A DNA stretch of 33,930 nt from WYEN01 sp049976205 (GTDB lineage: Archaea; Thermoproteota; Thermoprotei_A; Sulfolobales; AG1): NCBI GenBank assembly GCA_049976205.1, contig JBMFIR010000014.1, forward strand, positions 1 through 33,930, given 5' to 3'. Shown piece after piece: positions 8,062 to 14,988 of this stretch. Position 1 is the first letter of the stretch, and each line of letters begins with the position of its first letter. Both the position numbers and the translations under genes were made by a program. The notes under the pieces were generated by a model. That model saw nothing but the letters and a program-made list of their open reading frames with translations. It did no database searches and was not told where the DNA came from.

Positions 8062-8070
8062 ATAGATCAC

Positions 8071-8235
8071 TTAACTGAAAATTTTGAATCCTAAGGTTCT
8101 AGCAACTTCTCTGAAGCATTGTCTACACAGATATAGTCCATATTTCTGTATAACAGCATCTCTAGAACCACATCTTCTACATACTTGCACTCCCCTACCG
8201 TATTTTCTTTCTAATCTAGTTTTGTACTTACCCAT
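8071..8235 (-). CDS. rps14: 30S ribosomal protein uS14 (zinc-binding)
   Basis: A 54-residue frame easily missed by length cut-offs. It starts MGKYKTRLERKYGRG and carries two CxxC pairs (C19/C22 and C37/C40) that form the zinc ribbon of archaeal S14/eukaryotic S29, ending REVARTLGFKIFS. GAGGTGA precedes the ATG with six bases between GGTG and ATG. Its place between uL5 and uS8 is the canonical archaeal order. Confidence 0.96.
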   Translation of the reverse strand: MGKYKTRLERKYGRGVQVCRRCGSRDAVIQKYGLYLCRQCFREVARTLGFKIFS

Positions 8236-8246
8236 AAGGGTCACCT

Positions 8247-8885
8247 CTATTTACTACTTGGTATAATAGAAATATTGTATTTAAGCGTTAGTAATATCAT
8301 CGCCTCCTCCTTAGAGACTCTGTGTCTTCTAGGTATTCTAGATCTTTTTCTTCTGCGTTTAGCAACTCTATAACCTTTTTTCTCGAATGTGATAGCAATA
8401 TCCATTCCAAAGATGCCTATCTCAGGATCATATCTAGTACCAGGTATGACTAAGTGCTCCTTTACGCCCAAAGATACGTTTCCGTAGGGATCAAATGCCG
8501 TTTCGTTGATCCTTCCACCTATCCCCTGAAATATTCTTCGCAGGAAAATATCTGCCATTTCTCCTCGAAGAGTAACTATTGTTGCTATATTCTCTCCTCT
8601 TCTCACATTAAATTCTCTAATTGTTCTCTTAGCTCTCCTAGGAACAGGTTTAGCACCAGTTATTTGTTCAAGTAATTTCATCGCTCTCATTAATTTCTCA
8701 CCGCCTTCACCAATACTCATGTTAACTGTTACTTTAGCGATATAGGGTATAGTCATAGGATTCTTCTTCCATCTATTTATTATCTCTTCTATTCTTCTCG
8801 GATCAATTATTTTACTTAGTGATTCGGGAATTACCGCTTTCTCTAATTCTGTAAGTTCAAAGATTACCTTCGTGATCTTAGACAC
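8247..8885 (-). CDS. rpl5: 50S ribosomal protein uL5
   Basis: 212 residues. The conserved core begins about residue 41 (KNPMTIPYIAKVTVNMSIGEGG), with RRAKRTIREFNVRRGENIA, the YDPEIGIFGMD segment, and a basic C-terminus. It binds 5S rRNA and contacts the P-site tRNA. The stretch before residue 41 is longer than in the archaeal L5 proteins I know. The start is doubtful. The GTG at 8885 lies inside the GAGGTG ribosome-binding site and has no site of its own. Six bases after that GGTG, the position where neighbouring genes start, stands an in-frame ATC (8874-8876). The next ATG (8756) has no ribosome-binding site. Confidence 0.93.
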   Translation of the reverse strand: MSKITKVIFELTELEKAVIPESLSKIIDPRRIEEIINRWKKNPMTIPYIAKVTVNMSIGEGGEKLMRAMKLLEQITGAKPVPRRAKRTIREFNVRRGENIATIVTLRGEMADIFLRRIFQGIGGRINETAFDPYGNVSLGVKEHLVIPGTRYDPEIGIFGMDIAITFEKKGYRVAKRRRKRSRIPRRHRVSKEEAMILLTLKYNISIIPSSK

Positions 8886-8886
8886 C

Positions 8887-9636
8887 TCAGCTTAATTTTA
8901 TTACTGGTTTATCTCTTCCAATGATATATATGTATGTTAGTACTGTCTGAAATAAATGTTTATTTAAATCTTCTAATGAAACAATTGTTCTATAATGTCT
9001 CATTCCAGGAATAATACTTTTAACGAAGCCAAGTCTCCCAATATTTCTACCTCCTATAATCACTGCGATATTATTTTCTTGAAGAGGAATATGATCTATT
9101 ATTCTCATGTCTTTAAGAGATACTAAGACAGTATCAAAAGTCTTATAAGTATCTCCTGAAGGTTTCTTTGAGGTCTCTTCTCTCTTTATGAGTATATTAT
9201 ATCCTCCAAAAAGATTCAGTTGAATATGTCCCCTCTCAACAGTAGTTTTATTCTCTATTCTAAGAGGCTTTATATAAATCTCCTCCTCAGGGATCTTTAC
9301 AAAACTTATTATTTTTATTGGTGTTGGTATAATCCTGTAGTGCTCTCCTAGATCTGGTATAGATATTGTGTCAAAGAATCCTACGGGAAACTTATAGTTT
9401 TTCCTAACTTTACCATCGATCAAAATTCTTCCTTCACTAATGACTCTCCTACCTTCCTTAGCATTGTCAACAATTTTAAGAATATCTCTCAAAACAATTA
9501 ATAGAGGTAAGGAGGTATTTATAGAGTGGGGTCCTGGAGATGGTTTAACAACCCATTTACGCTCCTTAACTGGTATAGGATAGAAGAAGGGTGCAGCAAA
9601 AGTTTTTAAGTGTCTACTTCCACCTTTCTTAGCTAT
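8887..9636 (-). CDS. rps4e: 30S ribosomal protein eS4, probable AUA start
   Basis: 249 residues if begun at the ATA codon 9634-9636. The segment after it (AKKGGSRHLKTFAAP, then KWVVKPSPGPHS and LPLLIVLRDILKI) is the conserved S4e N-terminus, so translation must include it. Between ATA and the TTG at 9492 there is no ATG, GTG or TTG in frame, and a TAA directly precedes the ATA. GAGGTGA (9643-9649) provides a strong ribosome-binding site with seven bases between GGTG and ATA. The ATA overlaps the rpl24 stop as ATAG. A start at 9492 would delete about 48 conserved residues. The rest shows the S4 RNA-binding region (GRILIDGKVRKNYKFPVG) and a C-terminal KOW-like part (IIGGRNIGRLGFV). Confidence 0.93.
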   Translation of the reverse strand: MAKKGGSRHLKTFAAPFFYPIPVKERKWVVKPSPGPHSINTSLPLLIVLRDILKIVDNAKEGRRVISEGRILIDGKVRKNYKFPVGFFDTISIPDLGEHYRIIPTPIKIISFVKIPEEEIYIKPLRIENKTTVERGHIQLNLFGGYNILIKREETSKKPSGDTYKTFDTVLVSLKDMRIIDHIPLQENNIAVIIGGRNIGRLGFVKSIIPGMRHYRTIVSLEDLNKHLFQTVLTYIYIIGRDKPVIKLS

Positions 9637-10019
9637 TTAGCCTCACCTCTCTTTGATTTTCTCTCAATAATTTTTCTCCTTACCTCATCTACCTCGCCTA
9701 ATTTAATTATCATTACTTTAGATGGATGAATAGGGTAGTATACAGGTGTTCCATCAGCCTTCTTAATAGTCACGCCCTCAACGTATATTCTACTTCTCTT
9801 AAGATTCACTTCAACGACTTTCCCTTCATGACCTCTCCAATCGCCTCTCAATATCCTCACGGTATCGCCTCTTCTCACAGGCAATCTCTTAACCCCATAT
9901 TCTTTTTCTATATCTTCTGAGACCCTTGCAGTTAAGAATCGCCACCTTAGGTGGAGAGACGCATTGAACAATCTTTTCCTTATTTTTCTAGGTTGTTTCG
10001 TAACAGTTTTGATTAACAT
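9633..10019 (-). CDS. rpl24: 50S ribosomal protein uL24
   Basis: 128 residues. LPVRRGDTVRILRGDWRGHEGKV is the KOW motif of L24, preceded by the archaeal LHLRWRFLTARVSEDI segment. An in-frame start 48 bases further upstream would run into rpl14 and is rejected. The ATG at 10019 abuts the ribosome-binding site GGGGTG. In the parallel rpl14 site the ATG that abuts GGTG is followed six bases on by the better-placed ATG. Here that position holds ATC (10011-10013), so the true start may be ATG 10019 or ATC 10013. Its TAG stop overlaps the ATA start of eS4. Confidence 0.94.
   Translation of the reverse strand: MLIKTVTKQPRKIRKRLFNASLHLRWRFLTARVSEDIEKEYGVKRLPVRRGDTVRILRGDWRGHEGKVVEVNLKRSRIYVEGVTIKKADGTPVYYPIHPSKVMIIKLGEVDEVRRKIIERKSKRGEAK
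9643..9649 (-). promoter_or_regulatory. Shine-Dalgarno site that places the eS4 start
   Basis: GAGGTGA on the minus strand matches the crenarchaeal anti-SD core (complement of the 16S 3' end GAUCACCUC). It stands inside the last codons of rpl24. Seven bases separate GGTG from the ATA codon. Neighbouring genes with unambiguous starts (rps14, rps8, rpl14, rpl29, sdhC) show six bases and others five to eight. The site has no ATG, GTG or TTG in the eS4 frame within reach. Confidence 0.7.
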
Positions 10020-10027
10020 CACCCCAA

Positions 10028-10453
10028 CTAAACTATTAGAGTAGCTAGATTCGCTATTGAAGACCATCTCTCGGCAGCTTCGCGAGCAACAGGTCCTCTG
10101 ATCTCTGTTCCTTTTGGAAGTCCTTCAGGAGTCATTATAACAACAGCATTGTCCTCGAAAGCAACTCTTGTACCATCAGGACGTCTATAGGGTCTCCTCT
10201 GTCTTATCACTATAGCAGGTACTACTTGTCCTAGCATCTCAGGAGATCCTTTCTTTACCGACACAATAACTATATCTCCTACAGAAGCTGAGGGGATTCT
10301 TCTTAATCTAGGCTTTACTTCTGGCACACCTATTATCATCGCGATTCTAGCTCCACTATTATCTGCTACATTAACCTTAGCACCTATAGGTAGTGCGGGA
10401 CCGTGTCTTCTTCTCGGAGTTGCTGCCGAAGATTTAAGCGTTTTCTTAGCCAT
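10028..10453 (-). CDS. rpl14: 50S ribosomal protein uL14
   Basis: 141 residues. ALPIGAKVNVADNSGARIAMI, SVGDIVIVSVKKGSPE and the VIRQRRPYRRPDGTRVAFEDNA segment are diagnostic of L14, which bridges the two subunits. The start is the ATG at 10453 (MAKKTLKSS), six bases after GAGGTG. The in-frame GTG at 10462 and ATG at 10459 are part of or abut the ribosome-binding site and are less likely. Confidence 0.95.
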   Translation of the reverse strand: MAKKTLKSSAATPRRRHGPALPIGAKVNVADNSGARIAMIIGVPEVKPRLRRIPSASVGDIVIVSVKKGSPEMLGQVVPAIVIRQRRPYRRPDGTRVAFEDNAVVIMTPEGLPKGTEIRGPVAREAAERWSSIANLATLIV

Positions 10454-10464
10454 AATCATCACCT

Positions 10465-10821
10465 CTACTCATGGGATAATACTCCTAAAACAACAAAAGA
10501 CACACTCTTAGCAATAGGTCTTGTCTCGCCGATCAATACTCTATCACCAGGTTTAACATCTATACACGGAGGTAAATGAGCATGATATCTGCTCCTTCTC
10601 TTCTCATACCTCATATACTTAGGTATATACTTTAGGTACTCTCTCTCAACTACTACTGTTCTCTGCATTCTATTCCTAATAACAATTGCTTCTAATAATT
10701 GTCCTCTAACACTAATTGTTCCATGCCAAGGGCAATTAGGATCATTACATGTTCTAGTCGGCGGTTTCAGACCCTCGTATTTTATACCTATATCTCTCAC
10801 CTTAGTCGTAGCTGTGCTCAT
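10465..10821 (-). CDS. rps17: 30S ribosomal protein uS17
   Basis: 118 residues. The N-terminal archaeal extension contains CNDPNCPWHG (as in archaeal/eukaryotic S11/S17). The OB fold follows: GQLLEAIVIRNRMQRTVVVERE, then VKPGDRVLIGETRPIAKSVSFVV. Its ATG overlaps the stop of the Rpp29 gene as ATGA, with GGTG five bases upstream, a classical coupled junction. Confidence 0.96.
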   Translation of the reverse strand: MSTATTKVRDIGIKYEGLKPPTRTCNDPNCPWHGTISVRGQLLEAIVIRNRMQRTVVVEREYLKYIPKYMRYEKRRSRYHAHLPPCIDVKPGDRVLIGETRPIAKSVSFVVLGVLSHE

Positions 10822-11108
10822 CTTCTCACCACTCTCTTTGCTCTTTCTCCAGGTCTTCCAAGCAGTAAATCACCCATAACCACAATCTCTTCACCGGTAT
10901 CAGTGAGCCTAAACTTAAATACGTTACCTATCTTAAATACTGTTCTCACCTTATCATCTTTAGATGAATAGATTTTTAGGGTCTTAGATGTTTCATCTAC
11001 AACGATTCCCTCTAAATTCTCTACGCTAGGATCTGTTGAGGATATTACTCTTACTTCCAATCCTATCAACTCATGATAGATCAAGTTACTTCCTCTTCTC
11101 TTCACCAC
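10818..11108 (-). CDS. rnp1: Ribonuclease P protein component 1 (Rpp29/Pop4)
   Basis: 96 residues. IYHELIGLEVRVISSTDPS, GIVVDETSKTLKIYS and the final VMGDLLLGRPGERAKR match archaeal Rpp29, the Sm-like barrel subunit that helps the RNase P RNA mature tRNA 5' ends. The gene sits between uL29 and uS17, its usual archaeal place. The aIF1/SUI1 gene that often precedes it is absent here. Two starts are possible: GTG 11108 (GAGGAC five bases upstream) or TTG 11084 (GAGGAA five bases upstream, just after the uL29 stop). The short form would begin nearer to IYHELIGL. Confidence 0.92.
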   Translation of the reverse strand: MVKRRGSNLIYHELIGLEVRVISSTDPSVENLEGIVVDETSKTLKIYSSKDDKVRTVFKIGNVFKFRLTDTGEEIVVMGDLLLGRPGERAKRVVRR

Positions 11109-11310
11109 GTCTAGTCCTCAGCTCTTCCTCTCTCTCTATAGTTAGTATTCTGGCAATTGATTTTCTGATCTGTTTAATTCTATGTGGTTTATCAAGTGTG
11201 CCTACGGCAGCTTGAGCTCTTAACTTCATAAGTTCTGTTCTCATCTCCTGTAGAAGTTTTATACGATCCTCTCTACTCATACTCCTAATCTCATCCGGTG
11301 ATATGCTCAT
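11086..11310 (-). CDS. rpl29: 50S ribosomal protein uL29
   Basis: 74 residues forming the two-helix L29 hairpin: ELMKLRAQAAVGTLDKPHRIKQIRKSIARI is the conserved stretch. The ATG at 11310 lies six bases after GGTG; the in-frame GTG at 11319 is part of that site. The 5' end overlaps rps3 by 20 bases and the 3' end overlaps rnp1, so three genes are interlocked. Confidence 0.95.
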   Translation of the reverse strand: MSISPDEIRSMSREDRIKLLQEMRTELMKLRAQAAVGTLDKPHRIKQIRKSIARILTIEREEELRTRRGEEKRK

Positions 11311-12007
11311 TACTATCACCCTCAGTCTTTATTTCTTCTAAAATCTCTTTCTCAGAAGGGGTAGGAAGTGATTTCTCTACCTCCTCCCTTAATAATTTAA
11401 GCTCCTCTGGAGATTTCTTTGCTATTTCGATATGATCCGCTGGAGGGACAGGTTTAACTATTATAACCTCAATACCGTATATTCCTGGGATCAGAAGTGT
11501 TGAGAATGTAGCTCTATCAACTATGTAGTTTACATGATCACCTGTTTTATAAACTTTACCGGCTCTTAATTTCTCGAATCTGGCTCTTTCTGAAACAAGT
11601 TTACCACTAATAACGATCTCTGCTCCCACAGCTCCGGCAGCCATTATTCTTCTAAGAGCAATGAAAATAGCTCTTCTGAAATGATAACCTTTCTCAATTG
11701 CTTGAGCTATTCTAGAAGCCATTATTCTCGCATTGAGCTCGGGGTTCTCAACTGTTGATACTGTGATCTGTGGATTCTCAATTTTGAAGTGTTTTTCAAA
11801 TAATACTTGAAGTTTCTTTATTGTCTCTCCTCTTCTACCTATTATGAGAGAGGGTCTATCAGCATAAATAATTATTCTTGATCCAATAGGGCTCTTAATG
11901 ATCTCTACACCAGCGAAATCCGCTCTAGGAAAAGTAGACGCTAAATACTCCTCGATCATTAGCTTGGTCATGGCAGACTCTAGAAAAAGCTTCTTTTTGT
12001 CCACCAT
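11291..12007 (-). CDS. rps3: 30S ribosomal protein uS3
   Basis: 238 residues. The KH domain (SPIGSRIIIYADRPSLIIGRRGETIKKL) holds the GxxG loop IIGRRGE, and the C-terminal S3 domain contains ARFEKLRAGKVYKTGDH. It forms part of the mRNA entry tunnel. The ATG at 12007 is chosen because GAGGTT lies seven bases upstream. The in-frame TTG at 12028 would overlap rpl22 by 20 bases and has no ribosome-binding site at normal spacing. Confidence 0.96.
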   Translation of the reverse strand: MVDKKKLFLESAMTKLMIEEYLASTFPRADFAGVEIIKSPIGSRIIIYADRPSLIIGRRGETIKKLQVLFEKHFKIENPQITVSTVENPELNARIMASRIAQAIEKGYHFRRAIFIALRRIMAAGAVGAEIVISGKLVSERARFEKLRAGKVYKTGDHVNYIVDRATFSTLLIPGIYGIEVIIVKPVPPADHIEIAKKSPEELKLLREEVEKSLPTPSEKEILEEIKTEGDSNEHITG

Positions 12008-12008
12008 A

Positions 12009-12491
12009 TTACTCAACCTCTCTAACAATTACCTCAAAATTAGTATAAGATCTAAATTTAGGTGTTGCTCTACCAAACGCTCTAGGCATGTACCTCTTGA
12101 GATATCTACCTCTATGAGCTGCTGCATGAACAATAACTAATTTCTCTGGTGAAAGACCCTTATTCTCAGCATTATTTCTAGCGTTTCTTAATACTCTCAA
12201 TATATACCACGTTGCCTTCACAGGATATCTGCCCACAGGAATTCTCCACTTAGGAAATCTCTCTGAGACTCCTCTATGATGAGCTAGTTGCTTATTATGT
12301 CTACTCATAGGCACATACTCTTTCTTTTCGAGAACTTTCTCGAGATATGCTATAGCTTCATCTAATTTCATTCCTTTTATTACCTTAGCTATCTCCTCAG
12401 ACTCTTTGAAAGATACAGGTAACTCTCTGCCTAATGCCTTAGCTGTTTTCTCTTGATCTGCTATCTCAGGATAGATCCACTTCGAAGGCAA
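12009..12491 (-). CDS. rpl22: 50S ribosomal protein uL22
   Basis: 160 residues. It has the archaeal N-terminus (KWIYPEIADQEKTAKALG), the KVIKGMKLDEAIAYLEKVLEKK helix region, RHNKQLAHHRG, and the long beta-hairpin GRATPKFRSYTNFEVIV that lines the exit tunnel. The TTG start has GGTGACC about ten bases upstream. It is the first ribosomal gene of this run: uS19, uL2, uL23, uL4 and uL3 are not upstream, where sucD ends instead. An AT-rich stretch at 12515-12535 could hold the operon promoter. Confidence 0.95.
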   Translation of the reverse strand: MPSKWIYPEIADQEKTAKALGRELPVSFKESEEIAKVIKGMKLDEAIAYLEKVLEKKEYVPMSRHNKQLAHHRGVSERFPKWRIPVGRYPVKATWYILRVLRNARNNAENKGLSPEKLVIVHAAAHRGRYLKRYMPRAFGRATPKFRSYTNFEVIVREVE

Positions 12492-12534
12492 TAGATTTGG
12501 TCACCGACCTAGGATAAAGTTAATAAAATTAGCT

Positions 12535-12540
12535 AAAAAA
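12535..12540 (-). terminator. T-run after sucD
   Basis: Six T on the minus strand directly downstream of the sucD stop, within an AT-rich 58-base gap before rpl22. Crenarchaeal transcription often ends in such T-runs, so this may separate the TCA transcripts from the ribosomal operon. A TATA-like TTTTATTAA follows at 12520-12528. Confidence 0.35.
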
Positions 12541-12549
12541 TATTCTTCC

Positions 12550-13428
12550 TTATTTAAATACTTTCTGTGCTAATGAAGCTACTTGCATCGGTGTAACAGC
12601 AACTGGTATTCCTACGCTTTCCAGTGCTCTGATCTTTGATTCCGCGGAGCCCATACCCATAGTTATTATTGCTCCTGCATGACCCATTCTCTTGCCAGGA
12701 GGTGCTGTCTTACCAGCTATAAATGCTACAATAGGTTTCTTCAAGCCCTCTCTCCTAATGTAATTAGCTAATCTCTCTTCAGCGTCTCCCCCAATTTCTC
12801 CTATAATAACTATTCCTTTTGTCTCAGGGTCTTCAAAGAACATTTTAACAACATCAATGAAATCTAGGCCTGTTATGGGATCTCCGCCTATTCCGAGCAC
12901 TGTTGAATGACCAAATCCTGCTTTTAATAATGCCTCAGATATTTCATAGGTCAGTGTACCGCTTCTAGAAACGACTCCTATGTTTCCTGGTTTAAAAGAT
13001 CTCTCGGGAAGGATCCCTATTTTAACTTTTTCTCCAGGAGATATGACGCCAGGACAATTAGGACCTACAACTATTACTCCCTTAGATTGTGCGTAGCTAA
13101 TAACCTTGATCTCATCGTGTACAGGGATTCCCTCGGTAATAACAACTATATTCTTTATGCCAGCATCAATAGCTTCATACATTGCGTCGGCCGCATATGG
13201 CGCTGGAACGAATATTATAGAGGTGTTTATCTCAGGGAATCTCTTTACAGCCTCCGAAACGCTGTTAAATACTGGAACTCCCAAAACAGTCTCTCCACCT
13301 CTGCCGGGGGTTACTCCAGCAACTATTTTAGTACCGTATTTCAGCATAGCCTCTGTATGATACCTACCTTCTCTACCTGTTATACCTTGTACCAGTACAA
13401 CGGATCTTCTCGTAGCAATGATTGCCAT
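12550..13428 (-). CDS. sucD: Succinyl-CoA synthetase (ADP-forming) alpha subunit
   Basis: 292 residues, full length. An N-terminal CoA-binding Rossmann fold (VLVQGITGREGRYHTEAMLKYG) is followed by the ligase domain with GVVSRSGTLTYE. The phospho-histidine lies in GKRMGHAGAIITMGMGSAESK. With SucC it interconverts succinyl-CoA and succinate with nucleotide phosphorylation in the TCA cycle. It follows sucC by 4 bases, with GAGGTT six bases before the ATG. Confidence 0.96.
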   Translation of the reverse strand: MAIIATRRSVVLVQGITGREGRYHTEAMLKYGTKIVAGVTPGRGGETVLGVPVFNSVSEAVKRFPEINTSIIFVPAPYAADAMYEAIDAGIKNIVVITEGIPVHDEIKVISYAQSKGVIVVGPNCPGVISPGEKVKIGILPERSFKPGNIGVVSRSGTLTYEISEALLKAGFGHSTVLGIGGDPITGLDFIDVVKMFFEDPETKGIVIIGEIGGDAEERLANYIRREGLKKPIVAFIAGKTAPPGKRMGHAGAIITMGMGSAESKIRALESVGIPVAVTPMQVASLAQKVFK

Positions 13429-13432
13429 GATC

Positions 13433-14578
13433 TCAACCTCCTAATTGTTTTGCTAATTCAACTGCGTATTTAGCTGCCTCATCGTCGTCTGTGAAATATC
13501 TTATACCCGCGCTTTCCAGCATCCTTCTACCCTCCTCTTCGTTAGTACCTACTAATCTCACTACTAAAGGCTTCTTAATATTGCTCTCATTCAAAGCCTC
13601 AATTATTCCTCTAGCTACTTCATCACATCTAGTTATTCCACCATAGACATTCATGAATACGACTTTTATCCTAGGATCCTTTAATAGAAGAGTCAACGCA
13701 GCCTTGACTCTATCAGCTCTCGCTCCTCCTCCTATGTCAAGGAAATTTGCAGGTTTACCACCGAAGTGAGCGACTAGATCTAGGGTGGCCATTGTTAATC
13801 CAGCACCATTTCCTATTATTCCTATGTCTCCGTCTAAACTTACGAAGCTGAAACCGTGTTTTTTAGCGATTACTTCCTCTTCTGTAAATTCTCTAGGGTC
13901 TTTAGATAAACTCTCCTCAAGATCCTTATGTCTATATAATGCATTATCATCAATTGTTATTTTAGAGTCTAGAGCAACTATACCTTTATCTGTGAGAGCT
14001 AATGGATTGATCTCAACTAAGTCAGCGTCGTAATCAATCATTATTTTATAGAGTGCTTTCGATATAGTCTGTAACTGTTTGGCATGTTCTCCAGATAATC
14101 CTAAGCCTTCGGTTAGATACCTCAGGTGATAATCAGATAGTCCTGCAAGAGGATCTATATATACTCTGATGATAGCCTCTGGTTTTTTCGCAGCTATCTC
14201 CTCAATATCAACTCCTCCTTCTGAAGAAGCTAGATAAACATATTTTCTATTAGATCTATCGATTGTCAGAGATAAGTAATATTCTTGTATAATATTAACA
14301 GCTTTCTCAACAAGTATTTTTCTTACAGAAACTCCCTTAACTCCTTCTCTGAATATTTTTTCGGCATATTCTCTAGACTCATCAGGTGTTCTAGCGAGTT
14401 TTATGCCTCCAGCCTTTCCTCTACCACCGACCAAGACCTGAGCCTTTAGAACAACTGGGAAGCCGATTCTAATGCTCTTCTCAACGGCTTCATTGGGGCT
14501 TGAGGCTACTTCTCCTTCAGGAACCGGTATTCCATGGTTGGAGAAGATCTTTTTTCCCTCATACTCGTATAATCTCAT
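13433..14578 (-). CDS. sucC: Succinyl-CoA synthetase beta subunit
   Basis: 381 residues. An ATP-grasp domain (RLYEYEGKKIFSNHGIPVP, VVLKAQVLVGGRGKAGGIKLA) is followed by the ligase domain with GNGAGLTMATLDLVAHFGGKPANFLDIGGGA and VFMNVYGGITRCDEVA. It binds nucleotide and, with SucD, forms the active site. The in-frame TTG at 14590 lies in the ribosome-binding site; the ATG at 14578 has GGTG five bases upstream. A TATA-like box lies at 14608-14618, so sucC-sucD probably form one transcript. Confidence 0.96.
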   Translation of the reverse strand: MRLYEYEGKKIFSNHGIPVPEGEVASSPNEAVEKSIRIGFPVVLKAQVLVGGRGKAGGIKLARTPDESREYAEKIFREGVKGVSVRKILVEKAVNIIQEYYLSLTIDRSNRKYVYLASSEGGVDIEEIAAKKPEAIIRVYIDPLAGLSDYHLRYLTEGLGLSGEHAKQLQTISKALYKIMIDYDADLVEINPLALTDKGIVALDSKITIDDNALYRHKDLEESLSKDPREFTEEEVIAKKHGFSFVSLDGDIGIIGNGAGLTMATLDLVAHFGGKPANFLDIGGGARADRVKAALTLLLKDPRIKVVFMNVYGGITRCDEVARGIIEALNESNIKKPLVVRLVGTNEEEGRRMLESAGIRYFTDDDEAAKYAVELAKQLGG

Positions 14579-14607
14579 ATAAACACCCAATAATGTTGTG
14601 TAAACTA

Positions 14608-14618
14608 GTTTAAATAAG
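14608..14618 (-). promoter_or_regulatory. TATA box of the sucC-sucD operon
   Basis: CTTATTTAAAC on the minus strand, about 26 bases before the expected start near 14587, just ahead of the sucC ribosome-binding site. It follows T-rich runs (14632-14644) after the sdhD stop that could end the sdh transcript. Confidence 0.45.
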
Positions 14619-14645
14619 ATTATTTTTAAAAAGATCTATTAAAAA

Positions 14646-14984
14646 TTACGGGAAGATGTATATACCTGCCATAGTCAATAGACCAAGTATGGCGAATATT
14701 ATACCTAATGCTAAAATAACTGGTGTAGCTATTCTTCCGAGTCTTGGTGAGAACTCGTATAGAATTACTCTTAATCCATTAAAACCGTGGAATAATGCCA
14801 CAAATAACAATACTATTAACGTCACTGCATACAGGTTATTACTATAGTTCTCTCTCACCTGATTATACTCAAGACTTTTATCATAGCTTCCTGGAAGAAT
14901 TCTAAAGAGTAGGTGAATACTCAGCACTACTAATAGTACTATCGCTGTCCAGTACTGCCATTTAGCTATTGAACTATATCTCAT
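14646..14984 (-). CDS. sdhD: Succinate dehydrogenase membrane anchor (SdhD-like)
   Basis: 112 residues with three predicted membrane helices at about 10-30, 52-78 and 88-111. The second helix begins with VALFHGFNGLRVILYE, a motif shared with the neighbouring SdhC that includes a histidine suited to heme or quinone binding. It should anchor the SdhA-SdhB head in the membrane. GGTGATT lies before the ATG (five bases after GGTG). It is the last gene of the sdh run. C/D labels are by position only. Confidence 0.85.
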   Translation of the reverse strand: MRYSSIAKWQYWTAIVLLVVLSIHLLFRILPGSYDKSLEYNQVRENYSNNLYAVTLIVLLFVALFHGFNGLRVILYEFSPRLGRIATPVILALGIIFAILGLLTMAGIYIFP

Positions 14985-14988
14985 GCAA

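Noticed and set aside
8084..8266. Plus-strand frame across the uS14 region
   Set aside because: It is the antisense of the zinc-ribbon protein uS14, whose CxxC pairs and ribosome-binding site are clear.
8887..9492. eS4 as a 201-residue protein from TTG 9492
   Set aside because: It would omit about 48 conserved eS4 residues that are encoded in frame upstream and preceded by a strong ribosome-binding site.
9633..10067. uL24 starting at 10067
   Set aside because: This would overlap rpl14 by about 40 bases and add residues unlike any L24; ATG 10019 or ATC 10013 fit better.
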